A stretch of DNA of 64,000 nucleotides from Paenibacillus polymyxa (GCF_018614975.1 NZ_JAGGNR010000019.1:1-64000), one strand, 5' to 3'; shown: positions 27,244-36,810, counted from the first letter of the stretch. The notes: generated by a model from the letters alone, not told the origin. A program made the numbers and translations.

Positions 27244-28026
27244 TCAGGCAAATTTGCCGATTTTCACTCGGCAACGCCCTTTTTTGGTCATCCCATCCTG
27301 TTCCATAACCTTGAAACGACCGAATCCCTGAATGGAAACGACATCACCCGCTTTTAGCGATTTGGAGGGATCTTCCTCAACCTTCCAGTTCACACGACAG
27401 CGACCGGCTTTGATTGGCACCAGCACCTTACTGCGACTAAGCCGATACACATCTGCACAGATTCCATCCAGACGAAGAGAAGCGACCGTAATGTCCATCG
27501 TCTCCAGTTTGTTCTCTGACCATCGCATCTGATCCAGAGGAAGTAACTCTGTGAACACATGTAACCGATGCACCTGGTTCAGTTGAAGCGATAAAAAAGC
27601 GCCGGTTTCCGCCGCCACCACTGTATGGCAACCGTCCTCCAGCACTTGGATATCCCCGATCTTTCCTCGTTTCATCCCAAGCCCGAGCAGGGAACCCATA
27701 TAGTCCCCATGCTCCAGCTCCGAGATTTTCTGATCATCAGACGTAATACTGAGCACCTGCATTCCCATATCTTCATCATCCAGATACATATAATCAGCTG
27801 CAACCAGCGCACGCTTGCGTTCAGCAGCCTCGTAACCACCGTCCAGACGAATCTGAACATCATTTCGACGATTGGCAAGAGTTTGTAAAATAAAAACCTG
27901 TCTTGGATCAAGAAAGTCAGTTAACTTCATGTCATGATACTTACCTGCCTGCTCAACCCAATCCGATGCTTTATCTACAAAATCCCGCTCATCATGGCTA
28001 AAATGTTCATAAATTTCACCGCTCAT
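27244..28026 (-). CDS. ylmH: YlmH, S4-domain RNA-binding protein
   Basis: A 260-aa protein with an N-terminal region (HFSHDERDFVDKASDW), a central YlmH domain and a C-terminal S4 RNA-binding domain (LRLDGICADVYRLSRSKVLVPIKAGRCRVNWK). The homologue is linked to rescue of stalled ribosomes (RqcP-like) and to division in the sepF-ylm-divIVA group. Here it sits in the expected place before divIVA. The ribosome site AGGG lies close to the right edge of the MITE-like repeat, which separates this gene from ylmG. Confidence 0.9.
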   Translation of the reverse strand: MSGEIYEHFSHDERDFVDKASDWVEQAGKYHDMKLTDFLDPRQVFILQTLANRRNDVQIRLDGGYEAAERKRALVAADYMYLDDEDMGMQVLSITSDDQKISELEHGDYMGSLLGLGMKRGKIGDIQVLEDGCHTVVAAETGAFLSLQLNQVHRLHVFTELLPLDQMRWSENKLETMDITVASLRLDGICADVYRLSRSKVLVPIKAGRCRVNWKVEEDPSKSLKAGDVVSIQGFGRFKVMEQDGMTKKGRCRVKIGKFA

Positions 28027-28052
28027 CTATGTCACCCTACCCTAATAGTCCG

Positions 28053-28260
28053 TGTTCAAAAAGATCGGTTTTCAGTACCGAGAAGATGGGATAAAGCTAG
28101 AAATGGAGTAGCGGAGCGTAGAGAAAACTACGTGAGCAACTACAATGTTTCCGAAGGAAACATACTTCGTAAGCCTCCCGCTTATTTCGGCTGAATTCCA
28201 TATTCGATGCTGACGATGCCACTAGGCATCCTTCGTAATCAAAAGCGGACTTTTTGAACA
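28053..28260. mobile_element. MITE-like inverted-terminal repeat element
   Basis: A 208-nt non-coding segment bounded by TGTTCAAAAAG at 28053-28063 and its exact inverse at 28250-28260. The similarity of the two ends extends inward for about 10 more bases with mismatches (TCCGCTTTT against ATCGGTTTT). It contains a hairpin TGTTTCC-TTC-GGAAACA. CTAATA occurs a few bases outside each end (28042-28047, 28265-28270), possibly a target duplication but outside the terminal repeats. It has no ORF. It lies inside the otherwise compact ylm operon between ylmG and ylmH. Confidence 0.65.
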
Positions 28261-28264
28261 ACCT

Positions 28265-28534
28265 CTAATATGCAAAATACCGGAGTATGGAGATTAGCCC
28301 GCTAAGCGCCAGTTGAAGAACGATCAGCGCCACAATCGGGGAAATATCCAGCACACCGAACAAAGGCGGTATAAATCGACGGAACGGACTTAGATATGGT
28401 TCCACTAATTTACCCAACCATTCACCGATAAAGCTCTCCCGTGCATTGGGAAGCCATGACATCAATATGTAGACGATGACCATGTAGAAGTAAATTTGGT
28501 ATAGCGCAGACAACACAACCTCGATCTGATACAA
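28265..28534 (-). CDS. ylmG: YlmG, YggT-family membrane protein
   Basis: An 89-aa YggT-family protein with two membrane helices (about 9-28 and 62-84) around the conserved loop SWLPNARES...LVEPYLSPFRRFIPP. It belongs to the division-linked ylm group; precise function is unknown. The start is TTG with GAGGTGA about 7 nt upstream. The stop codon TAG lies 4 nt before the MITE-like element, so downstream genes must be reached by read-through of that element or by another promoter. Confidence 0.88.
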   Translation of the reverse strand: MYQIEVVLSALYQIYFYMVIVYILMSWLPNARESFIGEWLGKLVEPYLSPFRRFIPPLFGVLDISPIVALIVLQLALSGLISILRYFAY

Positions 28535-28541
28535 AAACGGC

Positions 28542-29009
28542 TCACCTCATTCTGTTATAATCTTGCTCGCTGTCAGCCAGTATTTCCGTAATTGATCCCT
28601 GAATTTCAACCGTATCTGGCGTACAGAGAAAAATGTTTCCGCCGATTTTGGAAATACCGCCACCCAATGCATATACCGTGCCACTTAAAAAATCAATCAC
28701 GCGCAGCGCTTGGTCCTGGCGTATCCGTTGCAGGTTTACCACAACAGTACGATGCGAACGCAGATGGTCGGCAATTTCCTGAGCCTCGTCATAAGAACGC
28801 GGTTCATACAGGACAACTTTAACATTTTTCTGGGAATGAATGCTCACCACATTATTCCCCCTTTGGTTTCTACGTTTATCGAGACTGGAGGTTTCAGCTT
28901 CCTGCTGTTCAGACTCATTTTCCTCCTGCGCAGCCATCCGTTCACGTTCCACAATCTCTTCCTCTTCCTGAAGTCCAAGGAAATTCATAAATTTATTCAT
29001 TACGCCCAT
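28542..29009 (-). CDS. sepF: SepF, FtsZ-associated septum protein
   Basis: SepF forms rings that bundle FtsZ and tether it to the membrane. The N-terminal amphipathic membrane anchor is MGVMNKFMNFLGL, then an acidic linker (about 15-50) and the SepF core (VVLYEPRSYDEAQEIADHL ... VVNLQRI ... FLSGTVYALGG ... GNIFLCTP). At 155 aa it is of usual length. The ATG has GGAGGG 6 nt upstream and overlaps the 3' end of ylmE by 10 nt. Confidence 0.95.
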   Translation of the reverse strand: MGVMNKFMNFLGLQEEEEIVERERMAAQEENESEQQEAETSSLDKRRNQRGNNVVSIHSQKNVKVVLYEPRSYDEAQEIADHLRSHRTVVVNLQRIRQDQALRVIDFLSGTVYALGGGISKIGGNIFLCTPDTVEIQGSITEILADSEQDYNRMR

Positions 29010-29701
29010 CGTGAACCCTCCTCTTTTCCTACGAGAATCGATCCTAGCCGTACCCAGGTTGCACCTTCTTCAATGGCCACTTCAAAATCATTGGACATCC
29101 CCATTGACAGCTCAGTCAATGGCTCTGTTGTAAGGGCTTGTCCATTCAATTGATCTCTCAGCTCACGCAATCCACGAAATACGGGACGCGTCAGCTCCGG
29201 ATCTTCCTCGTGAGGTGCCATGGTCATCAGGCCGACGACCTTGAGATTGTTGAACGAACGAATATCACGCAAAAAAGAACTTGCCTGTTCAGGCTGTAAG
29301 CCATACTTGCTCTCTTCACCCGAAATATTCACCTGCAAAAACGTTTCCACTTGGATACCAAGTGAAGCTGCTTTCTTATCCAACTCCTTCGCCAATGACA
29401 AACGATCCAGTGAATGTATGTAACGAAACTTGCCAATCACGTCTTTCACCTTGTTTGTCTGCAGATGACCGATAAAATGCCAGGTACCCTGTTGACCAAA
29501 AGCTTCCCATTTGGCCTGTGCATCCTGCCACCGGTTTTCTCCAATATGCTCAAGACCATGATCCAGCACCGATCCCGTTGTTTCAAGTGAGACATATTTC
29601 GTGACCGCAATCACATTCACATCATCACGATGACGGTTACTGCGCCGACATGCATCCTCGATCTTCTGATTTACCTGTTGTATACGCTCCTCCAATGACA
29701 C
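29000..29701 (-). CDS. ylmE: YggS/YlmE-type PLP-binding protein
   Basis: A single-domain PLP carrier for vitamin B6 homeostasis, without a known reaction. The 233-aa chain shows the PLP Lys in VIAVTKYVS (about residue 35), GENRWQDAQ, WHFIGHLQTNK and the C-terminal LSMGMSNDFEVAIEEGATWVRLG. GTG start with AGAGGTG 6 nt upstream, 7 nt after ylmD. Confidence 0.93.
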   Translation of the reverse strand: MSLEERIQQVNQKIEDACRRSNRHRDDVNVIAVTKYVSLETTGSVLDHGLEHIGENRWQDAQAKWEAFGQQGTWHFIGHLQTNKVKDVIGKFRYIHSLDRLSLAKELDKKAASLGIQVETFLQVNISGEESKYGLQPEQASSFLRDIRSFNNLKVVGLMTMAPHEEDPELTRPVFRGLRELRDQLNGQALTTEPLTELSMGMSNDFEVAIEEGATWVRLGSILVGKEEGSRWA

Positions 29702-29707
29702 AGAGGG

Positions 29708-30607
29708 TCACCTCTCTTCCAGCCCAATCCAGCTCGCCATCCGCCCTGTAACGCCATTTTCCTTCCGATAGGAGAAAAATAGTTCGGGATGACAACTTGT
29801 ACACCATGTTGTACATTCGATATGATCCGGCATTATTCCTGCTTTCATCATAATGTGTCGATTACATTCTTTCAAGTTTAACATCGTTTTACCGTTATTC
29901 ACGGCTCGATATGCTTGTTTAGAAGCAGAATCCTTGTATTCATCATTAACCGGGGAATCATCAAACCAAACCCGTACATGCTGCATGACCACCTCATCCA
30001 CTTCATAACAGCAATCCCCAATCGACGGACCGATTGCAGCTCGAATGTCCTGCCTACGGCTGCCATACTCCCGTTCCATCGTCTCCACCATGGATAGGGC
30101 TATACCCGAGACCGTACCTTTCCAGCCGGCATGAGCAAGACCTACCGCCTGCTGCACAGGGTCATAGAAATAAAGTGGAACACAGTCTGCATAGAAAGAA
30201 GCCAGCATCACACCAGGCACATTCGTGACCAATCCATCCGTATCCTGCAACGCAGATTGACGATCAAATAATCCTCTGCTCCGATCTTCACCGGTAATTA
30301 CAGCTACATGTTTGCCATGCACCTGCTCTCCACAGGTCCATGCTTCTGCTGCAAAGCCAAGCTTCTCGGTTACAAGCCTGCGGTTGTTAAGTACAACTTC
30401 AGGGTCATCCCCCACATGATAAGCACAATTGAGCGTGGCATACGGAACTCTTCCGACTCCACCATGCCTCGTCGTAAACCCGACTGACAGCTGTTCAAAT
30501 TGCTGTGTCCAAGGCTCAACATATAATATTAACGGATCAGGACCGAAATCTGAATTTGGGTTCTTGGTCCGTTCAAGTAATTCTTTATCCAATACAAAGG
30601 GTTCCAT
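29708..30607 (-). CDS. ylmD: YlmD/PgeF-type laccase-domain protein (purine nucleoside phosphorylase type)
   Basis: A 299-aa member of the YfiH/PgeF family (old name polyphenol oxidase or multicopper oxidase). Members are zinc or metal-dependent purine nucleoside phosphorylases, and PgeF trims peptidoglycan precursors wrongly containing Ser. Motifs: TTRHGGVG near the start, ASFYADCVPLYF, LAHAGWKGTVSG (metal ligands), AIGPSIGDCCYEV and C-terminal HPELFFSYRK. GAGGTGA lies just before the ATG. First of the ylmD-E-sepF-G group. Confidence 0.9.
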   Translation of the reverse strand: MEPFVLDKELLERTKNPNSDFGPDPLILYVEPWTQQFEQLSVGFTTRHGGVGRVPYATLNCAYHVGDDPEVVLNNRRLVTEKLGFAAEAWTCGEQVHGKHVAVITGEDRSRGLFDRQSALQDTDGLVTNVPGVMLASFYADCVPLYFYDPVQQAVGLAHAGWKGTVSGIALSMVETMEREYGSRRQDIRAAIGPSIGDCCYEVDEVVMQHVRVWFDDSPVNDEYKDSASKQAYRAVNNGKTMLNLKECNRHIMMKAGIMPDHIECTTWCTSCHPELFFSYRKENGVTGRMASWIGLEER

Positions 30608-30658
30608 TATCTCACCTCACCACTTCCAGTGTACCAAATGAGCCACATTCTGTCTCAT

Positions 30659-31051
30659 TTATATCGTTCGACGCTGATTACGGTCTGATCGTTCAATGCG
30701 TTCCACACGCTCTGTGCGGTTATGCTGCTGTTCGTCATACAGGCGCGCTTCGCGATCACGCTCGTCATACGTATTTTCCTTCACCTCATCCATCTTCACC
30801 AGAATCACATCTGAACCAATCTTCACGATATTTCTCCAGGGAATCACCAGATCCGTCCCCCCGCCAAAAAGACCCATAAAACGGCTGTACCCTGGGACTA
30901 CAATCGCTTCAATTCGTCCCTGCTTCAGATCCAGCTCCAAATCACTGATCTGACCGAGGCGTTTACCATCCGTAATGTTAATGACATCCTTTGTCTGAAA
31001 GTCCGAGATTTTCATGCCTCGTGCCGCTACTTCGCTCGTATTTACTTTCAT
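30659..31051 (-). CDS. ylmC: YlmC/YmxH-family PRC-barrel protein
   Basis: A PRC-barrel protein of the YlmC/YmxH sporulation-linked family. The barrel covers about 13-95 (KISDFQTKDVINITDGKRLGQISDLELDLKQGRI ... IPWRNIVKIGSDVILV). A charged tail rich in Arg, Glu, Asp and Gln (about 96-130) is longer than usual in this small family. I keep the first ATG, which has an AGGGGG site upstream; ATG 31015 would give the common N-terminus but has a poor site. It follows sigG after a terminator, so it has its own promoter. Confidence 0.82.
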   Translation of the reverse strand: MKVNTSEVAARGMKISDFQTKDVINITDGKRLGQISDLELDLKQGRIEAIVVPGYSRFMGLFGGGTDLVIPWRNIVKIGSDVILVKMDEVKENTYDERDREARLYDEQQHNRTERVERIERSDRNQRRTI

Positions 31052-31165
31052 TCATTTCCGCCCCCTGTTATTCCTCTTCTGCCCGTTCTTCACGCTTCTA
31101 TACAATATATGTTTCAAGGGCGAAAAATGTCCTGTTTTTCATCGAATGTGGAAACGGTCCAAAAC

Positions 31166-31206
31166 AAAAAGACGACCAACGGTATATACTGCCCCGATTG
31201 ATCGTC
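31166..31206 (-). terminator. Terminator of sigG
   Basis: GACGA-CAA type arms (31206-31198 and 31179-31171, one G-T pair) with an 18-nt loop followed by TTTTT on the minus strand (31170-31166), 20 nt after the sigG stop. Confidence 0.75.
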
Positions 31207-31225
31207 CGCCTGCCTTTGCATCGTG

Positions 31226-32008
31226 TTACGACTTTACATGTTTTTGCATCTGCTGTATCGCTGATTTCTCCAGACGTGATACCTGAGCCTGGGAAATGCC
31301 AATTTCATCAGCCACTTCCATCTGGGTTTTCCCTTCGAAAAACCGCATCGACAGAATCATTTTTTCCCGCTGACCAAGACGATGCATCGCTTCACGGAGT
31401 GCAATTTCCTCGATCCATGACACATCTTTGTTTCTGTCATCGCTGATCTGATCCATAACATAGATCGGATCTCCACCATCATGATAAATCGGTTCGAAGA
31501 GCGAGACCGGGTCCTGAATGGCGTCCAATGCAAAAACAACATCTTCCTTCGGCACATTCAGTACTTCCGCAATTTCGAATATCGTCGGTTCCCGGGAATT
31601 TTTATTCGTCAGGCTGTCACGGACCTGAAGCGCTTTGTAAGCTATATCCCTCAAAGAGCGAGATACCCGAATCGGGTTATTATCACGCAGGTATCGACGG
31701 ATTTCACCGATAATCATCGGCACCGCGTAGGTTGAAAATTTGACATTCTGGGATAAATCAAAATTATCAATGGCTTTCATCAGGCCGATGCAACCAACCT
31801 GGAACAGATCATCGACAAACTCCCCCCGATTGTTAAAACGCTGAATGACACTGAGTACCAAACGCAGGTTGCCATTCACTAATTTCTCTCTTGCTGAGCG
31901 ATCATGGTGTTGCTGAAGGGAATGAAACAATTCCCGCATTTCAGTATTGGTGAGGACAGGCAATTTTGCGGTGTCCACGCCACAAATCTCGACTTTGTTT
32001 CGGGTCAT
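31226..32008 (-). CDS. sigG: RNA polymerase sigma factor SigG (late forespore)
   Basis: SigG directs late forespore transcription. The 260-aa chain has the SigF/SigG leader (VEICGVDTAKLPVLTN), region 2 (NLRLVLSVIQRFNNRGEFVDDLFQVGCIGLMKAIDNFD and FSTYAVPMIIGEIRRYLRD) and region 4 with a helix-turn-helix (TQMEVADEIGISQAQVSRLEK). The GGGAGGT ribosome site is strong. In the 111-nt gap from sigE, GAATA and GATAATG 17 bp apart may be a SigF/SigG-type promoter, but the match is weak. Order spoIIGA-sigE-sigG is as in Bacillus. Confidence 0.96.
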   Translation of the reverse strand: MTRNKVEICGVDTAKLPVLTNTEMRELFHSLQQHHDRSAREKLVNGNLRLVLSVIQRFNNRGEFVDDLFQVGCIGLMKAIDNFDLSQNVKFSTYAVPMIIGEIRRYLRDNNPIRVSRSLRDIAYKALQVRDSLTNKNSREPTIFEIAEVLNVPKEDVVFALDAIQDPVSLFEPIYHDGGDPIYVMDQISDDRNKDVSWIEEIALREAMHRLGQREKMILSMRFFEGKTQMEVADEIGISQAQVSRLEKSAIQQMQKHVKS

Positions 32009-32119
32009 CGTGATTTACCTCCCAAGGAGAAACATTAATGTACATTATCTCCGGGGCAGGCTTTTTTATTCGTACTTGGCACCCTTGCCAGTAATACCCA
32101 TTCTGACCAATGATGTATT

Positions 32120-32842
32120 TCAGACCATTTTATTGAACTCTTTGCGGAGTCTTTTAATGATTCTTTTTTCGAGACGAGAGATGTAGGATTGGGAGATTCC
32201 CAGTAGATCCGCTACATCTTTTTGCGTCTTTTCTTCCCCATCCGTCAGGCCAAAACGGAGCTCCATAATCATTCGCTCGCGCTCCGTTAATTTTTCCAGT
32301 GCCTTGTGCAAAAGTTTCCGGTCTACCTGCTCTTCAATATTCCGATAGATTGTATCGTTTTCTGTACCCAATACATCGGATAATAATAGTTCATTTCCAT
32401 CCCAATCAATGTTAAGCGGTTCATCAAAAGAAACTTCAGTTCGGATCTTACTATTACGTCTCAGGTACATCAGAATTTCATTTTCGATACAACGTGAAGC
32501 ATAGGTTGCCAGTTTAATTTTCTTTTCCGGGTCAAATGTATTAACTGCCTTGATCAATCCGATAGCTCCAATGGAGACCAAATCTTCAATGTTGATTCCT
32601 GTGTTTTCAAATTTCCGTGCAATGTACACCACCAGACGCAGATTGCGCTCAATAAGCATCGCGCGAATGGCAGAGTCTCCCGAGGATAATTTTTGCAGTA
32701 AAAATTCTTCTTCTTCCCTTGTCAAAGGCGGCGGAAGTGCCTCACTTCCCCCAATATAATAGATCTCTTCGCTTTTGAGCCCCAACAAAAATAACAGACG
32801 GTAATATTGCAGCTGCGCCACCAGTTTCCATTTCACAAGCAT
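32120..32842 (-). CDS. sigE: RNA polymerase sigma factor SigE, pro-form (mother cell)
   Basis: Made as inactive pro-SigE and cut by SpoIIGA. The N-terminal pro-region is [32 protein letters not shown], amphipathic and membrane-associated, with the cut expected near residues 27-29 by analogy with Bacillus. Region 2 ([38 protein letters not shown]) and region 4 ([22 protein letters not shown]) follow. Length 240 aa. GGAGGAA upstream. It lies 11 nt after spoIIGA. Confidence 0.96.
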   Translation of the reverse strand: MLVKWKLVAQLQYYRLLFLLGLKSEEIYYIGGSEALPPPLTREEEEFLLQKLSSGDSAIRAMLIERNLRLVVYIARKFENTGINIEDLVSIGAIGLIKAVNTFDPEKKIKLATYASRCIENEILMYLRRNSKIRTEVSFDEPLNIDWDGNELLLSDVLGTENDTIYRNIEEQVDRKLLHKALEKLTERERMIMELRFGLTDGEEKTQKDVADLLGISQSYISRLEKRIIKRLRKEFNKMV

Positions 32843-32853
32843 GTACGTTCCTC

Positions 32854-33843
32854 CTATACCACATTCAGCGGCTTTTCTGTTGCTCCCGCAGAGAGAGCCG
32901 TAGACTGCGCAGAAGCAGCGTCTTGCACAAGTTCAGGATGAATCACGGCCTGGTATTTCCCATCCGACGACAAAACACCTCCATCCAGCCCAATGAGTAC
33001 CCTTGTCGTCTCATAACATGTTTCCTCCATCGTCACCTTCACCCGGTCCGGCTTCATTGCCAGCATAAACGCAGTCCCTTTGTTAATGCCCCGATAAGGC
33101 ACTAGCCGCAGTCGATCCTGCCACTGAAAACTTTCCTGATCAAGCTCCAGAATAAGGTTGTCCGGCGCCTCGTCCTTGAGTCTACCTTTCCATGAAGCAG
33201 GTAACATGTCTTGCCATAACGAAACCTCCATCACCATGACCGGCATACGCGATAAGGGATCTGTAAGTTGATTGCCCGTATCCAGAAGGCCTGTACAAGA
33301 AATGACTACCTCATCGATGCAAACCTCAACTTTGCCCAAATAGGTCGTCATGCGATCCGTTTTCCGTTTTGAGCTCTGCACAGCTTTGAATAAAAACAGG
33401 ACAGCAAAAAATACGATAAACGTGAACCAGAAAGCAATTTTCAGATCAAATGACATACCGCCAGAAGCCGTGAACCAAATGCCGTTAAACAACTCACCGG
33501 AGCTCTGAAGCATGTAATGCACACCCAGAATACCTCCGGCAGCGACAAAATTAATCACATAGAAGGTACCGAGCGTCCTCGCAAAAGCCTGCAGACCATT
33601 AAAACCAAAAGCAATCGTAAGCATGACCAGTGAGAAACCGAACTTAATCAAAAAAGTGAACATAAAATCAAACTCCGGTACAAACATCATGACCACATAT
33701 AATGCACCCACAATGGCTGACAGCAACCATCGCCACCAAACCAGTTTTGTCTTGCGCATCCAGGCGGTCATTCCGATGAGTGCACCGTCAATACACAGGT
33801 TTGTCAAAAAAATTAGATCCACATAAACAACCAAAGTCTTCAC
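32854..33843 (-). CDS. spoIIGA: SpoIIGA, pro-SigE processing aspartic protease
   Basis: Membrane protease that cuts pro-SigE after a forespore signal. The N-terminal half has five or so membrane helices (about 5-170). The C-terminal half has one pepsin-type motif [19 protein letters not shown] (about 185-203), thought to work as a dimer, and LRLVPYRGI. Two starts are possible: GTG 33843 given here, and TTG 33834, which has AGGTGA 5 nt upstream and aligns better with the Bacillus start (MKIYLDVIW). The TTG gives 326 aa and I think it more likely. Confidence 0.92.
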   Translation of the reverse strand: MKTLVVYVDLIFLTNLCIDGALIGMTAWMRKTKLVWWRWLLSAIVGALYVVMMFVPEFDFMFTFLIKFGFSLVMLTIAFGFNGLQAFARTLGTFYVINFVAAGGILGVHYMLQSSGELFNGIWFTASGGMSFDLKIAFWFTFIVFFAVLFLFKAVQSSKRKTDRMTTYLGKVEVCIDEVVISCTGLLDTGNQLTDPLSRMPVMVMEVSLWQDMLPASWKGRLKDEAPDNLILELDQESFQWQDRLRLVPYRGINKGTAFMLAMKPDRVKVTMEETCYETTRVLIGLDGGVLSSDGKYQAVIHPELVQDAASAQSTALSAGATEKPLNVV

Positions 33844-33908
33844 CTGCCTGCGCGCAACATATCGAAATACCGGTACCCGATATCCTGATATTCATGAGCA
33901 TATTCACA

Positions 33909-33977
33909 AGTATACGGAGCCCCCTGCTCAAAGTCTGTCTAATCATGGGGGTGTGGTTCCAACTTTTTTTGTCGGAA
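33909..33977 (-). promoter_or_regulatory. Candidate spoIIG-type promoter with 22-bp spacer
   Basis: TATACT (33914-33909) lies exactly 22 bp from TTAGAC (33942-33937). The Bacillus spoIIG promoter also has a 22-bp spacer and is activated by Spo0A. An imperfect 0A-box-like TTTGTCGGAA lies upstream at 33968-33977. No exact TGTCGAA was found, so Spo0A control is inferred mainly from analogy. The rest of the 250-nt gap to ftsZ holds only the ftsZ terminator. Confidence 0.5.
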
Positions 33978-34036
33978 TTGCTCAGGCCGTTTGTTCAGAA
34001 TTTGTTCATTGCTGTATGCTATGATATCTAAATAAA

Positions 34037-34075
34037 CAGAAAAAACCCGGTCACTCCATAAGGAGTACCGGGTTT
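34037..34075 (-). terminator. Terminator of ftsZ
   Basis: An 8-bp stem AAACCCGG/CCGGGTTT (34075-34068 with 34050-34043), inner ACTCC/GGAGT pairing, and TTTTTT on the minus strand. It closes the dcw unit before spoIIGA. Confidence 0.85.
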
Positions 34076-34094
34076 CCAATAAATTGATTTGGTA

Positions 34095-35210
34095 TTAATC
34101 GTTGTTATTATTGCGTGAACGATTGCGTAAAAATGTCGGAATGTCCAGCTGATCATTGCTCGGCTGATTTCCAAAAGGACGCAGGTTCGGTGAACGCGTA
34201 TCTGTCGTCTCCGCTGTTGCTGGAGCTGGCTTACGTCCTGGTGGTGGTGGAGCAGGTTTATCTTCAAAACCAGTTGCAATAACCGTAACCTTAATCTCCT
34301 CTTTCAGGTCTTCGTCAATGATGGCACCAAAGATCATGTTTACTTCCGGGTCGGAAGCAGACGTTACGATCTCTGCCGCTTCGTTCACTTCATACAGGGA
34401 CAGATTAACGCCACCCGTAATGTTCATGATTACGCCGCGAGCACCTTCAATGGAAGTCTCAAGCAAGGGACTCATAATGGCTTTCCGTGCTGCTTCTGCG
34501 GCACGATTCTCACCTGTTGATTCACCAATCCCCATAAGGGCAGAACCACGTTCATGCATAATCGTTTTGACGTCAGCAAAGTCAAGGTTGATCAGACCCG
34601 GTACAGCGATCAAATCAGAGATACCTTGTACCGCTTGACGAAGTACGTTATCCGCTTGACGGAACGCTTCAAGCATAGGTGTCTTTTTATCTACGATTTC
34701 AAGCAAACGATCATTAGGAATAACGATCAGTGTGTCGACTTTTTCCTTGAGAGCTTCAATACCTTGCTCTGCATGGCTGGAACGTTTGCGTCCTTCAAAT
34801 GTAAATGGACGAGTTACGACACCCACTGTAAGTGCACCACACTCTTTGGCGATTTCAGCAATAACCGGAGCCGCACCTGTACCTGTACCACCGCCCATAC
34901 CGGCTGTAACAAATACCATGTCTGCACCTTTCAACGTGTTCATGATCAGATCGCGGGACTCTTCCGCTGCTTTTTTACCTACATCCGGGTTGGCGCCAGC
35001 ACCAAGACCACGAGTCAATTTATCACCGATTTGCAATTTATGCTCGGATTTCGCCAGGTGTAACGCCTGCGCATCCGTATTCACCGTAATAAATTCAACA
35101 CCTTGTACACCATTTTCAATCATACGGTTGACTGCATTGCTTCCGCCGCCGCCTACACCGATGACTTTAATTTGAGCCAAGCTCTCCATCTCGAAATCAA
35201 ATTCCAACAT
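34095..35210 (-). CDS. ftsZ: Cell-division tubulin homologue FtsZ
   Basis: FtsZ polymerises with GTP into the division ring. Seen: [18 protein letters not shown] at the N-terminal Rossmann start, the tubulin signature [10 protein letters not shown] (about 104-113), T7-loop [11 protein letters not shown] and the conserved C-terminal tail ending [17 protein letters not shown], which binds FtsA and SepF. A Pro/Ala/Thr-rich linker spans about 315-350. The frame is open upstream, but [18 protein letters not shown] is the family start and GGGGAG lies 9 nt before ATG 35210. Length 371 aa. Confidence 0.97.
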   Translation of the reverse strand: MLEFDFEMESLAQIKVIGVGGGGSNAVNRMIENGVQGVEFITVNTDAQALHLAKSEHKLQIGDKLTRGLGAGANPDVGKKAAEESRDLIMNTLKGADMVFVTAGMGGGTGTGAAPVIAEIAKECGALTVGVVTRPFTFEGRKRSSHAEQGIEALKEKVDTLIVIPNDRLLEIVDKKTPMLEAFRQADNVLRQAVQGISDLIAVPGLINLDFADVKTIMHERGSALMGIGESTGENRAAEAARKAIMSPLLETSIEGARGVIMNITGGVNLSLYEVNEAAEIVTSASDPEVNMIFGAIIDEDLKEEIKVTVIATGFEDKPAPPPPGRKPAPATAETTDTRSPNLRPFGNQPSNDQLDIPTFLRNRSRNNNND

Positions 35211-35360
35211 ATTATTCCATCTCCCCCTCAATGTGCATGGATGGCCCGTCCAATTTTTGATTTGAACCGAATCAATTTCATATATCAACGAACGAAAGCG
35301 TTTATTTTAGTACCGGCGCATTCAGACGGCTTCAAGAATGTATGAAATGGATCCAACCTG

Positions 35361-36644
35361 TTATATAAATTCGCTGAACATATTCTTCAGCCGCTCGAAG
35401 AGACCGGGTTTTTGCTCCGATTCCTGTGCTGCATTTGGCTTCGGACGGTTGGTCGGTTTCTTGTTGTTAGTATTGTTGTTGTTATTTCCACCGCCGTTAT
35501 TGATCGAGGGACGAATACGCAAACTGCGAATTACACTGTGTAATATGCCGACTCCGCTTGTAAACCCAGGGTCACGCACACCAATATAATCCGGAACTGC
35601 AACTCGTACCGAAGCAGCAAGCTCATGCTGAGCAACCTGCAGAACCCCCGGCATAGAGACTGTACCTCCCGTTAGTATATAACCTCCAGGAAGCTCGTTG
35701 TAACCAAGACGCTTCACTTCTTGGGATATCATCTGGAATATTTCCTGAACCCTAGGTTCAATAATTGCTGCCAGATCCTCCTGTGAAAACTCCTTGTCTA
35801 CATTACTGCCAATTCGGGTGACTTTGAACATCACATCCGCGGCAGCATCATCCAACCAGGCGCAGCCATATTTCAGTTTCACCTTCTCCGCCTGATCCGT
35901 TAACGTGCGTAAGCCATAGGCGATATCATTTGTTACGAATTCCCCACCTATAGGCAACGTTGATGTTGCAACAAGACTGTCTTCTTCAAAAATGGCGATG
36001 GTTGTTGCACCTGCTCCGATATCAACAAGCACTGAACCCATCGTTTTTTCATCTTTAGACAAAGCCAGTTGACCCGCTCCAAGCGACATGAGAACCAGAT
36101 CGCTTACTTTCAGACCCGCTTTTTCCACGCAGCGCAAAAGATTATGTATCGCGGTTTTTGCACCCGTTATGATTGTTGCTTCAACTTCCAGACGAACACC
36201 AATCATACCACGGGGGTCCTGTATGCCCTCCAAGCCATCTACAACATATTGCTTGGCGACAACATCAATAATTTCCCGTTCCGGCGGAACTGCAATGACT
36301 TCGGCTGCTTTCAACACCCGTTCCATGTCTTCTTCTCCGATTTCACGGTCCTCGTTAGACACAGCCACGACGCCGTGACTGCTCATCAGTCCGATATGAT
36401 TTCCCGAGATTCCAACATACACTTCGGATATTTGAATACCTACCATACGTTCTGCATGATCCACTGCGTTGCGAATCGACTGCACCGTCTGATCGATATC
36501 TACGATTACACCTTTGCGAATTCCCTCCGAGTCGGCAGATCCAACTCCTATAATATTAAAGGTTCCATTATTCATTTCCCCAATAATAGCGCGAATTTTG
36601 GATGTACCGATGTCCAAACTAACAATGATGTCATTGTTGCTCAA
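35361..36644 (-). CDS. ftsA: Cell-division actin homologue FtsA
   Basis: FtsA tethers FtsZ to the membrane. The 427-aa chain starts LSNNDIIVSLDIGTSKIRAIIGE with the phosphate-1 loop; other actin-fold motifs are VLVDIGAGATTIAIFE and YILTGGTVSMPGV. The C-terminal amphipathic anchor is KPGLFERLKNMFSEFI after an Asn-rich linker (GGGNNNNNTNN). The start is TTG 36644 with AGGAGGTG 8 nt upstream; earlier in-frame codons are not part of the family. The 150-nt gap to ftsZ has no terminator. Confidence 0.95.
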   Translation of the reverse strand: MSNNDIIVSLDIGTSKIRAIIGEMNNGTFNIIGVGSADSEGIRKGVIVDIDQTVQSIRNAVDHAERMVGIQISEVYVGISGNHIGLMSSHGVVAVSNEDREIGEEDMERVLKAAEVIAVPPEREIIDVVAKQYVVDGLEGIQDPRGMIGVRLEVEATIITGAKTAIHNLLRCVEKAGLKVSDLVLMSLGAGQLALSKDEKTMGSVLVDIGAGATTIAIFEEDSLVATSTLPIGGEFVTNDIAYGLRTLTDQAEKVKLKYGCAWLDDAAADVMFKVTRIGSNVDKEFSQEDLAAIIEPRVQEIFQMISQEVKRLGYNELPGGYILTGGTVSMPGVLQVAQHELAASVRVAVPDYIGVRDPGFTSGVGILHSVIRSLRIRPSINNGGGNNNNNTNNKKPTNRPKPNAAQESEQKPGLFERLKNMFSEFI

Positions 36645-36704
36645 GTCTGTGGCACCTCCTGACTCCAATAGTAAATTACGTTCGAATTTAAACACTCTTA
36701 AAAC

Positions 36705-36733
36705 ATATTCAACACACTTCAGGCTTTCCCTCT
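36705..36733 (-). promoter_or_regulatory. Candidate SigH-type promoter of ftsA
   Basis: Minus strand: AGAGGGAAA (36733-36725) and GTTGAATAT (36713-36705) with an 11-bp spacer. The -10 fits the SigH consensus (RNNGAATWW) fully and the -35 (RNAGGAWWW) with one mismatch. B. subtilis ftsAZ also has a SigH promoter that raises ftsZ at the onset of sporulation. The rest of 36645-36936 has no gene on this strand. Confidence 0.5.
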
Positions 36734-36810
36734 TTTTTCTACAATGTTTTTGGGTGTCAAAATCTGGTTGCCAGACATAAAACCTTGAAGAAAAAAGAAG
36801 GAGGCAACTC

